Shown here piece after piece: positions 8,120 through 18,033 of a stretch of DNA of 22,257 nucleotides (the first letter of the stretch is position 1; every line of letters starts with the position of its first letter). Under the pieces are notes generated by a model. That model had not been told where the DNA came from. It worked only from the letters and a program-made list of their open reading frames with translations, and did no database searches. Where the stretch lies: the NCBI GenBank assembly GCA_044221805.1, contig JBGAOK010000056.1, positions 1 to 22,257 on the forward strand, in the 5' to 3' direction. A program made the position numbers and the translations under genes. This DNA comes from Meridianimarinicoccus sp044221805. GTDB taxonomy: Bacteria > Pseudomonadota > Alphaproteobacteria > Rhodobacterales > Rhodobacteraceae.

Positions 8120-8547
8120 AGGTCATCTCCTCTGAGCAGTGCGCTCGGCGCGGTTGTCGCGTTTCGGGTCGCCGCGCGCAAGGTGTCGGCGACAGCTATC
8201 CGGCGCGACTCTGGCGCGCCTGCGCGGCCTTTCCATTGATCGAGGTCACGCCGCTGCGGGCCTTTGCGCACCTCCCCCGGAAGCCGGTCTGGCGCCATCG
8301 CGCCGATCTCGTGAGGTAGTAGAATTCTACCACCCATCAGGAACCCGATCGGAGTAGTGTTCCGGACGAAGAAGATTCGTGTGCAAACGCCACCCGAATT
8401 GCCCTATGGCTTGAAGTCTCCGCGACGGGGTGGCGAAGACCGCCCGACGGAGCAGTACGCAGGAGCGGCGAAGGCGGGCCGGGGAGGGTCCGAACCACAG
8501 GAAGAACCGCAAAGGTTGCGCCTGCGCCGGCCAGGGAGGAGGAACCA
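8120..8547. other. Divergent intergenic region, baeRF to the 161-aa gene
   Basis: 428 bases with no supported gene. It carries the baeRF ribosome site at its left edge, the palindrome at 8315-8334, and the AGGAGG of the 161-aa gene at its right edge. Open frames crossing it on either strand have no ribosome sites and unlikely composition. No clear -35/-10 or -24/-12 element was found. Confidence 0.55.
8315..8334. promoter_or_regulatory. Near-perfect 20-bp palindrome, candidate operator
   Basis: GGTAGTAGAA (8315-8324) abuts TTCTACCACC (8325-8334). The two arms pair at 9 of 10 positions around a central GAATTC, in a locally A/T-richer stretch. It lies midway in the divergent region 196 bases above baeRF and 214 bases above the 161-aa gene. 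The symmetry with no loop suits a dimeric DNA-binding protein better than an RNA hairpin. The binding protein is unknown. Confidence 0.5.
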
Positions 8548-9033
8548 GTGGTCGACATCATCTCGAAGAGCGAGTTTCCCCGTCGCGAGGACGAACGTGC
8601 CCGGCGCCTGATCGGCGAGAACCGGCAGGTGATTGAAGGTCTGGCCGACCGGCTGACCCAGGGCGGCTATTCCCGGGCGAAGGCAGAGAAGGCCGAACGC
8701 GCGCGTGCACCCGTCCCTGACGGGCTGATCATCCATGACAGCGGTGCCGGACGGCGGGTCGCCCAAGCCCGGCCCTATGTGCGGATCAGTCCCAACAACC
8801 GGGTGGTGGTCGCCGACGAGGATTCCGGGCGGCAGATCCATTTCCTGGGCGAGCTGCGCCGGATCGACGGCCGCCGCCGCTTCGTGCTGGCCACCGCAGA
8901 CAACAAGTTCTTCACACCGCTGGATGCAGACCTGGCGGCGAGTCTTGCGGATCTGGACGGGATCGACGTTGCCGGTGGCGCCGCCGAACGCGCGCTGGCC
9001 GAGGGAATTGCGGCACGGCTGGGCTACACCTGA
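8548..9033 (+). CDS. Hypothetical 161-aa protein upstream of the sigma-54 activator
   Basis: I do not recognise the family. The GTG at 8548 has AGGAGG five bases upstream, and third positions are strongly G/C, so it is very likely translated. The first 55 residues are charged and helical (RREDERARRLIGENRQVIEG, then GYSRAKAEKAERARA). The rest looks like a small beta-rich domain: YVRISPNNRVVVADEDSG, then GELRRIDGRRRFVLATADNK, then a short acidic/alanine C-terminal helix. No signal peptide, membrane segment or metal-ligand pattern is visible. The AcoR-type regulator starts 80 bases downstream on the same strand, so the two may form an operon, and a role in sensing or modulating the activator is possible. 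That is context only. Confidence 0.75.
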   Translation: MVDIISKSEFPRREDERARRLIGENRQVIEGLADRLTQGGYSRAKAEKAERARAPVPDGLIIHDSGAGRRVAQARPYVRISPNNRVVVADEDSGRQIHFLGELRRIDGRRRFVLATADNKFFTPLDADLAASLADLDGIDVAGGAAERALAEGIAARLGYT

Positions 9034-9113
9034 ACGCAGGACCCGGCTTCCCGGGCGGGGGCCGGCCCGCCTGCGGCTGACAATCGCCGGGACAAGGTGA
9101 CAAGAACAACCTG

Positions 9114-11129
9114 ATGACCCACAGCACACAGACCTGGATCAGCGGCAGCTTCGAGGACTATGACGAGTCCCGGACCCGCGATGCCTGGGAAAGGTTCCTG
9201 GACAACCACGGACGGATCAGCCCGGAGCAGATCGGGGTCCGAACCGAGATCCTGGAATCCTGGTTCCGCTGTTCCGAGGCCGGGATCTCGGCCGCGGCCT
9301 CGGCAGCCCCTCTGGCTGCGACCGGAGACGACCTGCATCGCCTGAAGCACGACTCGAGCGAACTCAGGACCGCCGCCGCCGGCGTCTTCGCCCGGCTGGC
9401 ACCGCTGCTGGAAAACGCCGGGGTCATGCTGATCCTGACCGACAAGCAAGGCGCCATCATCGAGACGCTGGGCGACCCGGCCACGCTGGATGCCGGGCGG
9501 CAGATCCATCTGGAAGTCGGCGGCATCTGGAACGAGGAGGTGATCGGCACCAATGGCATCGGCACGCCGCTGCGGACCGGCAAGCCCGCCCATGTGCATG
9601 CCTCCGAGCACTTCTGCTCGGGGATCCAGAACTGGACCTGCGTGGGCGCGCCGATCCGCGATCCCTTCGACGGCTCGATCATCGGGCTGGTGGATCTGTC
9701 GGGCCCGCCCGGCATCTTCCGGCCCCACAACACTGCGCTGCTGATCGCCGCCGCGCAAGGGATCGAGACCATGCTGGCCGAGGGGCAGAAGGTCGAACAC
9801 CTGCGCCTGCTCGACGCCTCGCGAGAATTGTTGCGCCCGGACAGTTCCGGCGACAGCCTGGTCATCCTCGACCGCTTCGGCCGGGTGGTGGACTGCCGTG
9901 TCGGCGACCGGACCTCGCCACCGCCGTCCGAGCACCTGGAGATCGGCAAGCGACTGCTGCGCCTGACCGAAGGGATGGAGGACAGCGACATCGCGGCGGC
10001 GCTGCCGGGCGAGATCCGCCCGGCGGGGATCCGCGGGCTGCGACTGGACGGGGCGCTCAGGGGGGCGGCGCTGTTGCTGCCCGGGCGCTCGCGCGCCGCG
10101 GCGTCTTCGACTGCGGCCGAAGTCACGATCCGGCCGCGCGCCGGCACCGGCGAGGACCCGATCCTGATCCTCGGCCGCGACCCGGCGCTGCTGAAGGCGA
10201 TCGAGCTGACCCGGCGCGCCGCCGAGGCCGGCGCCTCGATCCTGGTGCAGGGCGAGACCGGGGTCGGCAAAGAACTGTTCGCCCGGCTGGTCCATGACGT
10301 GCGCCAGCGCCGGGCGCCGGCGCCCTATGTGGCGGTGAACTGCGGCGCGATCTCGGGCGATCTGGTCGGCAGCGACCTGTTCGGCCATGCCCCCGGCGCC
10401 TTCACCGGCGCCAGCCGCGAGGGCAAGCCGGGCAAGTTCGAACTGGCCCATGGCGGCGTGATCTGTCTGGACGAGATCGGCGAGATGCCGATGGACATCC
10501 AGCCCTATCTGCTGCGGGTGCTGGAACAGCGCGCGGTCTACCGGATCGGCGAAAGCCGGCGCCGACCGATCGACGTGCAGCTGGTGGCGCTGACCAACCG
10601 CGACCTGCGCGGCGCCATCGCCGCCGGACGCTTCCGCAGCGACCTTTACTACCGGATCTCGACCATCGCCATTTCGGTGCCGCCGCTGCGCGAACGGCGC
10701 GGCGATGTGGGGCTTCTGGCCCGGCACTTCGTCGATCATTTCGCCCGGCGGATGAAATGCGCGCCAGTGGCGCTGCCCGACGACCTGCTGCGGCGGATGG
10801 AGGCCCATGACTGGCCCGGCAACGTGCGCGAGTTGCGCAACATGGTGGAACGGCTGATGTTGCTGAGCCGCGACGGGATGCTGAAGCCCGAGGATTATCC
10901 GGCCGAACTGTCCGGCGCCCGCGGGCCCGAGGCCCTGCCGGCCGGCGAGCCTGCGGCGCGGCCGGGCCAGTCGCCGCTGGGGCTCGAGGCGATGGAATGC
11001 AACGCCATCCTCGAGACCATCGCCCGGGAGCAGGGCAACATGACCCGGGTCGCGGCCTGCCTCGGCATCTCGCGACCGACGCTCTATCGCAAGATGCGCG
11101 TCTATGGCATCCGGCGCAGCTATAACTGA
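9114..11129 (+). CDS. Sigma-54-dependent activator, AcoR/MimR type (GAF - AAA+ - Fis HTH)
   Basis: The 671-aa product has three parts. An N-terminal sensory region holds an AcoR-like GAF domain (residues about 85-230) with GTNGIGTPLRTGKP, EHFCSGIQNWTC and GLVDLSGPPGIF. The central AAA+ domain has Walker A GETGVGKE (about 380-387), the sigma-54-contacting GAFTGA loop (about 428-433) and Walker B ICLDEIGEM. The C terminus is a Fis-type helix-turn-helix (VAACLGISRPTLYRKMRVYG). Such proteins bind upstream enhancers as hexamers and hydrolyse ATP to open sigma-54 promoters. Relatives drive acetoin catabolism (AcoR) and the mycobacterial binuclear iron monooxygenase operon (MimR). No aco genes lie here, but a sigma-54 promoter in front of a mim/prm-type monooxygenase does. 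The ATG at 9114 has only a weak AAGGTGA about 12 bases upstream. Confidence 0.95.
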   Translation: MTHSTQTWISGSFEDYDESRTRDAWERFLDNHGRISPEQIGVRTEILESWFRCSEAGISAAASAAPLAATGDDLHRLKHDSSELRTAAAGVFARLAPLLENAGVMLILTDKQGAIIETLGDPATLDAGRQIHLEVGGIWNEEVIGTNGIGTPLRTGKPAHVHASEHFCSGIQNWTCVGAPIRDPFDGSIIGLVDLSGPPGIFRPHNTALLIAAAQGIETMLAEGQKVEHLRLLDASRELLRPDSSGDSLVILDRFGRVVDCRVGDRTSPPPSEHLEIGKRLLRLTEGMEDSDIAAALPGEIRPAGIRGLRLDGALRGAALLLPGRSRAAASSTAAEVTIRPRAGTGEDPILILGRDPALLKAIELTRRAAEAGASILVQGETGVGKELFARLVHDVRQRRAPAPYVAVNCGAISGDLVGSDLFGHAPGAFTGASREGKPGKFELAHGGVICLDEIGEMPMDIQPYLLRVLEQRAVYRIGESRRRPIDVQLVALTNRDLRGAIAAGRFRSDLYYRISTIAISVPPLRERRGDVGLLARHFVDHFARRMKCAPVALPDDLLRRMEAHDWPGNVRELRNMVERLMLLSRDGMLKPEDYPAELSGARGPEALPAGEPAARPGQSPLGLEAMECNAILETIAREQGNMTRVAACLGISRPTLYRKMRVYGIRRSYN

Positions 11130-11134
11130 GGCTG

Positions 11135-11148
11135 CGCCGGGCCCGGCG
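11135..11148. terminator. Palindrome between convergent genes, possible bidirectional terminator
   Basis: CGCCGGGCCCGGCG is a perfect 14-base palindrome lying in the 21-base gap between the activator stop and the E1 stop. As RNA it would fold with a 5-bp stem and a GGCC loop. Short, so only moderately convincing. Confidence 0.5.
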
Positions 11149-11150
11149 GT

Positions 11151-13832
<2,682 letters not shown>

Positions 13833-13913
13833 GGCTCGGATTCTCCTTTCACGCAGGATACGCCAGAGGTCATGCGGATCGCGGCCAAAGATCGCCAGGT
13901 TGACGACCAAGTT

Positions 13914-13928
13914 TGGCTGTTCTAGCCA
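13914..13928. promoter_or_regulatory. 15-bp palindrome, candidate Lrp/AsnC site
   Basis: TGGCT-GTTCT-AGCCA is a perfect 5-bp inverted repeat with a 5-base spacer, the 15-bp format bound by many Lrp-family dimers. It lies in the 126-base divergent gap, 31-45 bases before the chosen regulator start. A second, looser repeat (CCAAA near 13885, TTTGG at 13912) surrounds the same area. Binding is inferred from symmetry and position. Confidence 0.5.
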
Positions 13929-13958
13929 TCAATCGGAACATCAATGGCAGGAATCACC

Positions 13959-14432
13959 ATGGACTCTTCCGCGCGCCATCTCGACGCCAAGGACTTGCGC
14001 ATCCTTGGCGAACTGCAGCGCGACGCCCGCCTGTCCCTGCAGGTGCTGAGCGAACGGGTGGGCCTGTCGCCGACCCCCTGCGCCCGGCGGGTCCGGCTGC
14101 TGGAAGAGGCCGGGGTGATCACCGGCTATGGCGCGCGGATCGACGAGGCGAAGCTGGGCTTCGGCTTCTCGGTCTTCGTCTCGGTGAAACTGACGCGGCA
14201 GGTCATCGACCAGCTGGAAGCCTTCGAAGCGGCGATCAGCCAGTATCCCGAGGTGGTGGATTGCTGGCTGATGACCGGCAGCCGGGACTATCTGCTGCGC
14301 GTGGTGGTGCGGGGCCTCGAGGATTACGAACGCTTCCTGACCACGCGGCTGACCCGGGTCGAGGGGGTTGCCTCGATCGAATCCGCGATCCCGATCCGCA
14401 GGGTCAAGCAGCAGGGCGCTCGCATCGGCTGA
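13959..14432 (+). CDS. Lrp/AsnC-family transcriptional regulator
   Basis: The 157-aa product has the family's N-terminal helix-turn-helix (DLRILGELQRDARLSLQVLS then VGLSPTPCARRVRLLEEAG) and a C-terminal RAM/ligand domain (VSVKLTRQVIDQLEAFE, VVDCWLMTGSRDYLLRVVV, TRLTRVEGVASIES). Lrp-family proteins form octamers and usually sense amino acids or their oxoacids. The ATG at 13959 is preferred because AGGA ends six bases before it; ATG 13944, also in frame, has a poor site. It is divergent from the E1 gene, which it most likely controls. The typical target of such a divergent pair would be 2-oxoacid supply or amino-acid degradation. Confidence 0.93.
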   Translation: MDSSARHLDAKDLRILGELQRDARLSLQVLSERVGLSPTPCARRVRLLEEAGVITGYGARIDEAKLGFGFSVFVSVKLTRQVIDQLEAFEAAISQYPEVVDCWLMTGSRDYLLRVVVRGLEDYERFLTTRLTRVEGVASIESAIPIRRVKQQGARIG

Positions 14433-14449
14433 GCACGCCGCGGCGGGGT

Positions 14450-14734
14450 TCACGGCAGCGCCCGGCCGAACCGCGCATCGCTGCTCAGATGGATCAGGCA
14501 GGCGCAGCGCAGCAGCGAGGTGAAGTTCGGCACCTCGCCATGGATGTCCAGAACCTCGTCATGAAGCCGGGTCAGCAGCGCCGGCACGGTCAGGCCCTGT
14601 TCCGCGGCGATGCCGTCGATCGCGCGCCAGAACGCCTGTTCCAGCCGGATGCTGGTGCCGTGGCCGTTGATGCGGATCCGCCGCGTGGTCGGGACGTGGC
14701 CGTCGGGGTCCTGTCCGGTCAAGAGCTTGCACAT
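14450..14734 (-). CDS. Ribbon-helix-helix domain protein
   Basis: The 94-aa product carries RRIRINGHGTSIRLEQAFWR and AIDGIAAEQGLTVPALLTRL, the pattern of the alphaproteobacterial ribbon-helix-helix family: a beta strand for DNA contact (TSIRLE) and two helices. The tail (NFTSLLRCACLIHLSSDARF) is also typical. The start at 14734 has AGGAGGAGG eight bases upstream. It lies 26 bases downstream of the sigma-54 gene on the same strand and is probably cotranscribed with it, so it could be a regulator of this cluster. Targets are unknown. It converges on the Lrp gene, with 17 bases between stops. Confidence 0.88.
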   Translation of the reverse strand: MCKLLTGQDPDGHVPTTRRIRINGHGTSIRLEQAFWRAIDGIAAEQGLTVPALLTRLHDEVLDIHGEVPNFTSLLRCACLIHLSSDARFGRALP

Positions 14735-14760
14735 GGAAGCGCCTCCTCCTCGATAGCGGG

Positions 14761-15971
14761 TCACCGGCGCGGGCCCCGGCCGCGGGGCGGGGGGCCCCGC
14801 CGCGCGGGCGCCGGCGGCAGGCCAAGCGCCTCGCGGTGCTTGGTGACGGTACGGCGGGCGACCCCCAGCCCTTCGGCGCCAAGCCGCGCCGCCAGGGCAG
14901 CGTCCGAGAGCGGGGCGAGGGGGTCCTCGGCCCGGATCAGCGCGGCGATCCGGGCGTCCAGCGCTGCCGCGCTGGGGCCGCTGCCATCGGCTCCGCTGGC
15001 ATGGGGGAACAGCGCCTTGACCGGGAAGACCCCGTGCGGCGTGGCGATGGTCAGGCCGGTGACCACGCGGCTGACCGTGCTTTCGTGCATTCCCAGCGCC
15101 GCGGCGAGATCGCGCTGGCGCAGCGGCAGCAGAGCTGCCGGGCCATCGTCCAGGAAGGCGCGCTGGCGGCGCACCAGTTCCGCCGCGACCGCCAGCGTGG
15201 TGCGGTGGCGCTGCGCAATGGCACGCTGCAGCCATGTCGCGGCGCGCTGCGCCTCGGCGGCTTCCGGCCCCAGCGCCAGCCCGGCCGGGCAGCGGGCGAC
15301 CGCGACCTCGGGCAGGTCGCTGCGGTTCAGCGCGACGTGCCAGTCCCCAGCCGCGCGCCGGACCACAAGGTCGGGCGCCCGGGCCAGCGTCGGGTCGCTG
15401 GCGAAGGCGGCGCCGGGCTTCGGATCCATCGCCGGGCCAGCGCCACCGGATCGCCCGCCGCCGCCAGCGGCAGGCGGTCCAGCACCGCGGCCATGGCGGC
15501 GCTGTCCTGCCCCCGGTCGCGGGCCTGCAGCCACAGGCAGTCGCGCAGGTCGCGGGCGAACAGCCCCGCCGGCTCCATCCGCTGCAGGCCTTCCAGCACC
15601 GCCTCGGCCTCGGCCTGCCCGCAGCCGGCGGCGCGGGCGATCTGCGCGACCGTCTGGCCGAGCCAGCCCGAGGGTTCCAGCGCATCGAGGAAATGCGCCG
15701 CGATGTCCCGTGCCCGCCCGCGCGGCAGGCAGAGCGGCACCTGATCCAGCACATGGGCATAGAGACCGCATTCGGCGGGCCGGTCGGGCAACTCGCCGGT
15801 CCGGGTGAGGCCCTGCGGCCAGCGCACCCGAAGGAAGGGGTTCGCCGCCGCCTCGGCGGCGACGTGATCGGCCAGCGCGCCCGCCGACATGGACAGCACG
15901 TCCAGCGACAGGCGCATCTGGGGCGTGGTGGCAAGGCGCTGGCTCTGGATGATCCTGAGCGCGAAGGTCAT
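14761..15971 (-). pseudogene. rpoN: Compact paralogous sigma-54 (RpoN) with a 1-nt frameshift
   Basis: From ATG 15971 the first frame gives region I and the core-binding part: IIQSQRLATTPQMRLSLDVL, ANPFLRV, and LEPSGWLGQTVAQIA and LQRMEPAGLFARDLRDCLWL. Near 15425-15436 the homology passes to another frame: DPKPGAAF, GDWHVALNRSDLPEVAV, the helix-turn-helix QRDLAAALGMHESTVSRV and the RpoN box ARRTVTKHRE at 14830-14859 (family norm ARRTVAKYRE). One missing base in the CGGCGATGG stretch explains it; restored, the protein is about 403 aa, short for RpoN because the acidic region II is reduced. Sigma-54 directs RNA polymerase to -24/-12 promoters. Short extra copies in Rhodobacter-type genomes serve single regulons (nif, flagella). 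It may be a true pseudogene, a sequencing error, or a programmed shift; I cannot decide. Confidence 0.88.
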
Positions 15972-16010
15972 GGCACCTGCCTGCCGAAGGGCGAACAGGC
16001 GCCGGGCCGG

Positions 16011-16035
16011 CCCCGCGGCACGACGATCCGCGGGG
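16011..16035 (-). terminator. Stem-loop between the 57-aa gene and rpoN
   Basis: Perfect 8-bp stem CCCCGCGG (16011-16018) with CCGCGGGG (16028-16035), loop of 9. On the minus strand it follows the 57-aa stop by 33 bases and precedes the rpoN start by 39. It could attenuate read-through or stabilise the upstream messenger end. Confidence 0.55.
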
Positions 16036-16068
16036 TGGTGCCGGGTGGCGCGGGGGCGCGGCGAAGCA

Positions 16069-16242
16069 TCAGTTGGCCTTTGCCCGGTCCATCCTGCCCT
16101 CGGCGATCCAGCGCGCGGCAAGGACCAGCGTGCCCATGGCGAAGTCCTTGCCATGTTCGGCCATCATCTGCTGGGCGATCTCGGCCACCTGGGTGAAGTA
16201 GCGGTCCTTGCTGAGTTCCTCGGGGGTAAGCTGGGCTGACAT
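16069..16242 (-). CDS. Small hypothetical protein, 57 aa
   Basis: Not recognised as a named family. ATG 16242 has AAGGAAA five bases upstream. The product starts MSAQLTPEELSKDRYFTQVA and continues with helical EIAQQMMAEHGKDFAMGTLV and AARWIAEGRMDRAKAN; it looks like a single soluble two-to-three-helix domain with no membrane segment or Cys. It follows the WD40-like gene by 23 bases on the same strand and is very probably in its operon, with rpoN next after a stem-loop. Composition and ribosome site argue for a real gene; function is unknown. Confidence 0.75.
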   Translation of the reverse strand: MSAQLTPEELSKDRYFTQVAEIAQQMMAEHGKDFAMGTLVLAARWIAEGRMDRAKAN

Positions 16243-16265
16243 GGCGGTTTCCTTCACTTTATGGG

Positions 16266-17396
16266 TCACTTGAAGAACGGGTCAGGGAAGGTGACGATGG
16301 CGGCCTCGCCGCCCGCGGTGCCAAGCGCCAGGTGGCGGCCATCGGCCGACCAGCCGAGCGTGGTGACGCCCCGGTCCGGTCCGGTGGTGCCGGACCGCAG
16401 CAGCACCTCGCCCGCCTCGCCCAGATGGGCCAGAAGCACGAGTCCGCTGGCATAGCCCGCGGCGACGACCTTGCGGGCGGGGTTCGCGGCCACCCGGTCC
16501 ACCAGCACCAGCCCGGCGCGTCCGGTCTTCATCGGATCCGGCCGGTCGGCCCCAAGCGCCCATGCCGCCACCCGATAGGTGCCTCCGGCGATCAGTGCCG
16601 GCGGGGTCCGGGCGAACGCCAGCGAAAGCGGCGGCTCGGGGAAGCCGCCGAGGCGGTGAACCGGCTCGGCGGCGCCGGCGGCCAGATGGACCACGGCCGC
16701 GCTGCGGTCGGCGCAGCCCGCCGCCAGGGTCAGGCCGGCCGGGTCCCAGACCAGCGACAGGACGCCGGCCCCCAGCGCGATCCGGCGCAGCGGGAGCAGC
16801 CCGGCGGTCGCATCGAGCAGGCTGACGCCGCTGTCGTCGCCAACCGCCAGCACCCGCCCGTCGGGTGAGAAGGCCATCACCCCGACCGGCCCGTCGAGAC
16901 GGGCCGCCGCGGTGGCGGCGCCGGTCGCGTCCAGCAGGGCCAGCGCGGTGCCGCGGGCGACCGCTACCCCCTCGCTGTCCTTGTGCCCGGCCAGCGCTGA
17001 GACCGGCGCGGGATCCGCCGGGGTGAAGCGCAGCGACTGGCCGCGCGCGGTGACCCGGTGCAGGCTGCCGTCGCCGGCGGCAAGGCAGAAGCCCTGCGCC
17101 CCGAAGGCGGTCAGCAGCGGCGCCCGGCCTTCGGTCAGCGGGCCGACCAGGGTCGGCGCGGGCACCGGGTTGACCCTTGGGCGGATGGTGGTGCGGCCGG
17201 TGTCGAACTCGATCCGGACGCGCTTGCCCGGGGTTTCGGCATCGGCCAGCGCCATCACCGCGGCGCGGCCGTCGGCGGTGGCGAAGGCGACCGCCGTTTC
17301 CGCGCGGTTGAAGGCCAGCGCCGCGACGGCGCCCTCCAGCGGCCAGGTCCGGGCCAGAAGCTCGAACAGCGAGGGTTGGGTCAGCGTATCGTCCAT
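16266..17396 (-). CDS. Beta-propeller (WD40-like) repeat protein
   Basis: The 376-aa product is built from about seven blades of roughly 45-50 residues, each with an A-L-A-F/S-x-D-G-R-x-L-A-V pattern: VGVMAFSPDGRVLAVGDDSG, LSLVWDPAGLTLAAGCAD, VTTLGWSADGRHLALGTAGG and weaker forms elsewhere. Such propellers are protein-binding platforms. There is no signal peptide, so it is cytoplasmic. Its ATG shares one base with the upstream gene's stop (TGATG), so translation is coupled. Classical WD dipeptides are largely lost. Bacterial proteins of this kind are often found with small helical partners, as here (95-aa and 57-aa genes either side). Partner and process are unknown. Confidence 0.82.
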   Translation of the reverse strand: MDDTLTQPSLFELLARTWPLEGAVAALAFNRAETAVAFATADGRAAVMALADAETPGKRVRIEFDTGRTTIRPRVNPVPAPTLVGPLTEGRAPLLTAFGAQGFCLAAGDGSLHRVTARGQSLRFTPADPAPVSALAGHKDSEGVAVARGTALALLDATGAATAAARLDGPVGVMAFSPDGRVLAVGDDSGVSLLDATAGLLPLRRIALGAGVLSLVWDPAGLTLAAGCADRSAAVVHLAAGAAEPVHRLGGFPEPPLSLAFARTPPALIAGGTYRVAAWALGADRPDPMKTGRAGLVLVDRVAANPARKVVAAGYASGLVLLAHLGEAGEVLLRSGTTGPDRGVTTLGWSADGRHLALGTAGGEAAIVTFPDPFFK

Positions 17397-17683
17397 CAGT
17401 CGGGTTCCCTGGGGTTGGTCGCCTCGGCCAGCTCGCGGTCGAGGCTGTCGAGTTCGGCCTCCAGCGCGTCGAGCAGGTCGAGCGAATGGGCGATCGCCGC
17501 CTCGGCGGCGGCTTCGCTGTCGGACGGGGGCTCGCCGTCGCGTTCGGCGCGCAGGCGGTCGATCTCGAACCCGCCGGCGATCTGCAGCAGGCGCAGGTGC
17601 TCGGCGTTGCGCGCGGCGATCCGGCCGACCACCGCAAGCCGGTCGCGCAGGATGTCGGGGATGGGACGCGATTGACGGCTCAT
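17396..17683 (-). CDS. Small coiled-coil hypothetical protein, 95 aa
   Basis: ATG 17683 has AGGGAGA about four bases upstream, which fixes the start. The product is almost wholly helical and charged: IPDILRDRLAVVGRIAARNA, then EHLRLLQIAGGFEIDRLRAE, a polar break (DGEPPSDSEAAA), then an acidic heptad-like helix LDLLDALEAELDSLDRELAE. It is a likely coiled coil. Its stop overlaps the WD40-like start by one base, so the two proteins are probably made in fixed ratio and may bind each other. No family is recognised. Confidence 0.75.
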   Translation of the reverse strand: MSRQSRPIPDILRDRLAVVGRIAARNAEHLRLLQIAGGFEIDRLRAERDGEPPSDSEAAAEAAIAHSLDLLDALEAELDSLDRELAEATNPREPD

Positions 17684-17752
17684 CGTTCTCTCCCTTATGG
17701 CTGCCGGCCAGACCGGACCGATCCGGGCCGGCCCCCTGCGCGCGAGGCTGCG

Positions 17753-18022
17753 ATGATCACCCCGCCCGAGACCCGTTTCTTCGCCGCCCTGGCAGCTGCG
17801 CTTGTTGCACAGTTGGGGGACGAGCATGCCTGCGCGAAGCTGGCCGCAGCGGCCGCGGGTGGCGATCCGGCCGCCGTAGCCGAGACCCAGCGCGCCCTTG
17901 CGGCGCTGCCCGAGGCCGAGCGCGATGCGGTGCTGGCCGAGACCCACCGCCGGCTGCGCGAGGACGTGGCGGCGATCTGGGACTTCCTGCCCGGGGCACC
18001 GCCGCAGACCCGGCCGAACTGA
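17753..18022 (+). CDS. Small hypothetical protein, 89 aa, on the opposite strand
   Basis: ATG 17753 is preceded by GAGG with a 5-base spacer, and G/C-rich third positions support coding. The product is alanine-rich and helical (FFAALAAALVAQLGDEHACA; AAVAETQRALAALPEAERDA; VLAETHRRLREDVAAIWDFL). No signal peptide or clear membrane helix is present; the early hydrophobic run is short. It sits alone on the plus strand between minus-strand genes, its start 69 bases from the divergent 95-aa gene and its stop 11 bases from the convergent 154-aa stop. Function unknown. Confidence 0.65.
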   Translation: MITPPETRFFAALAAALVAQLGDEHACAKLAAAAAGGDPAAVAETQRALAALPEAERDAVLAETHRRLREDVAAIWDFLPGAPPQTRPN

Positions 18023-18033
18023 GCGGCCACACC

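Noticed and set aside
9024..10808. 594-aa minus-strand open frame opposite the sigma-54 activator
   Set aside because: Antisense to Walker A, GAFTGA and Walker B coding; no motif of its own.
14450..15934. Single 494-aa minus-strand frame spanning rpoN and the ribbon-helix-helix gene, as a fusion protein
   Set aside because: Only its last part (ribbon-helix-helix) is real; over rpoN it is out of frame with both conserved halves.
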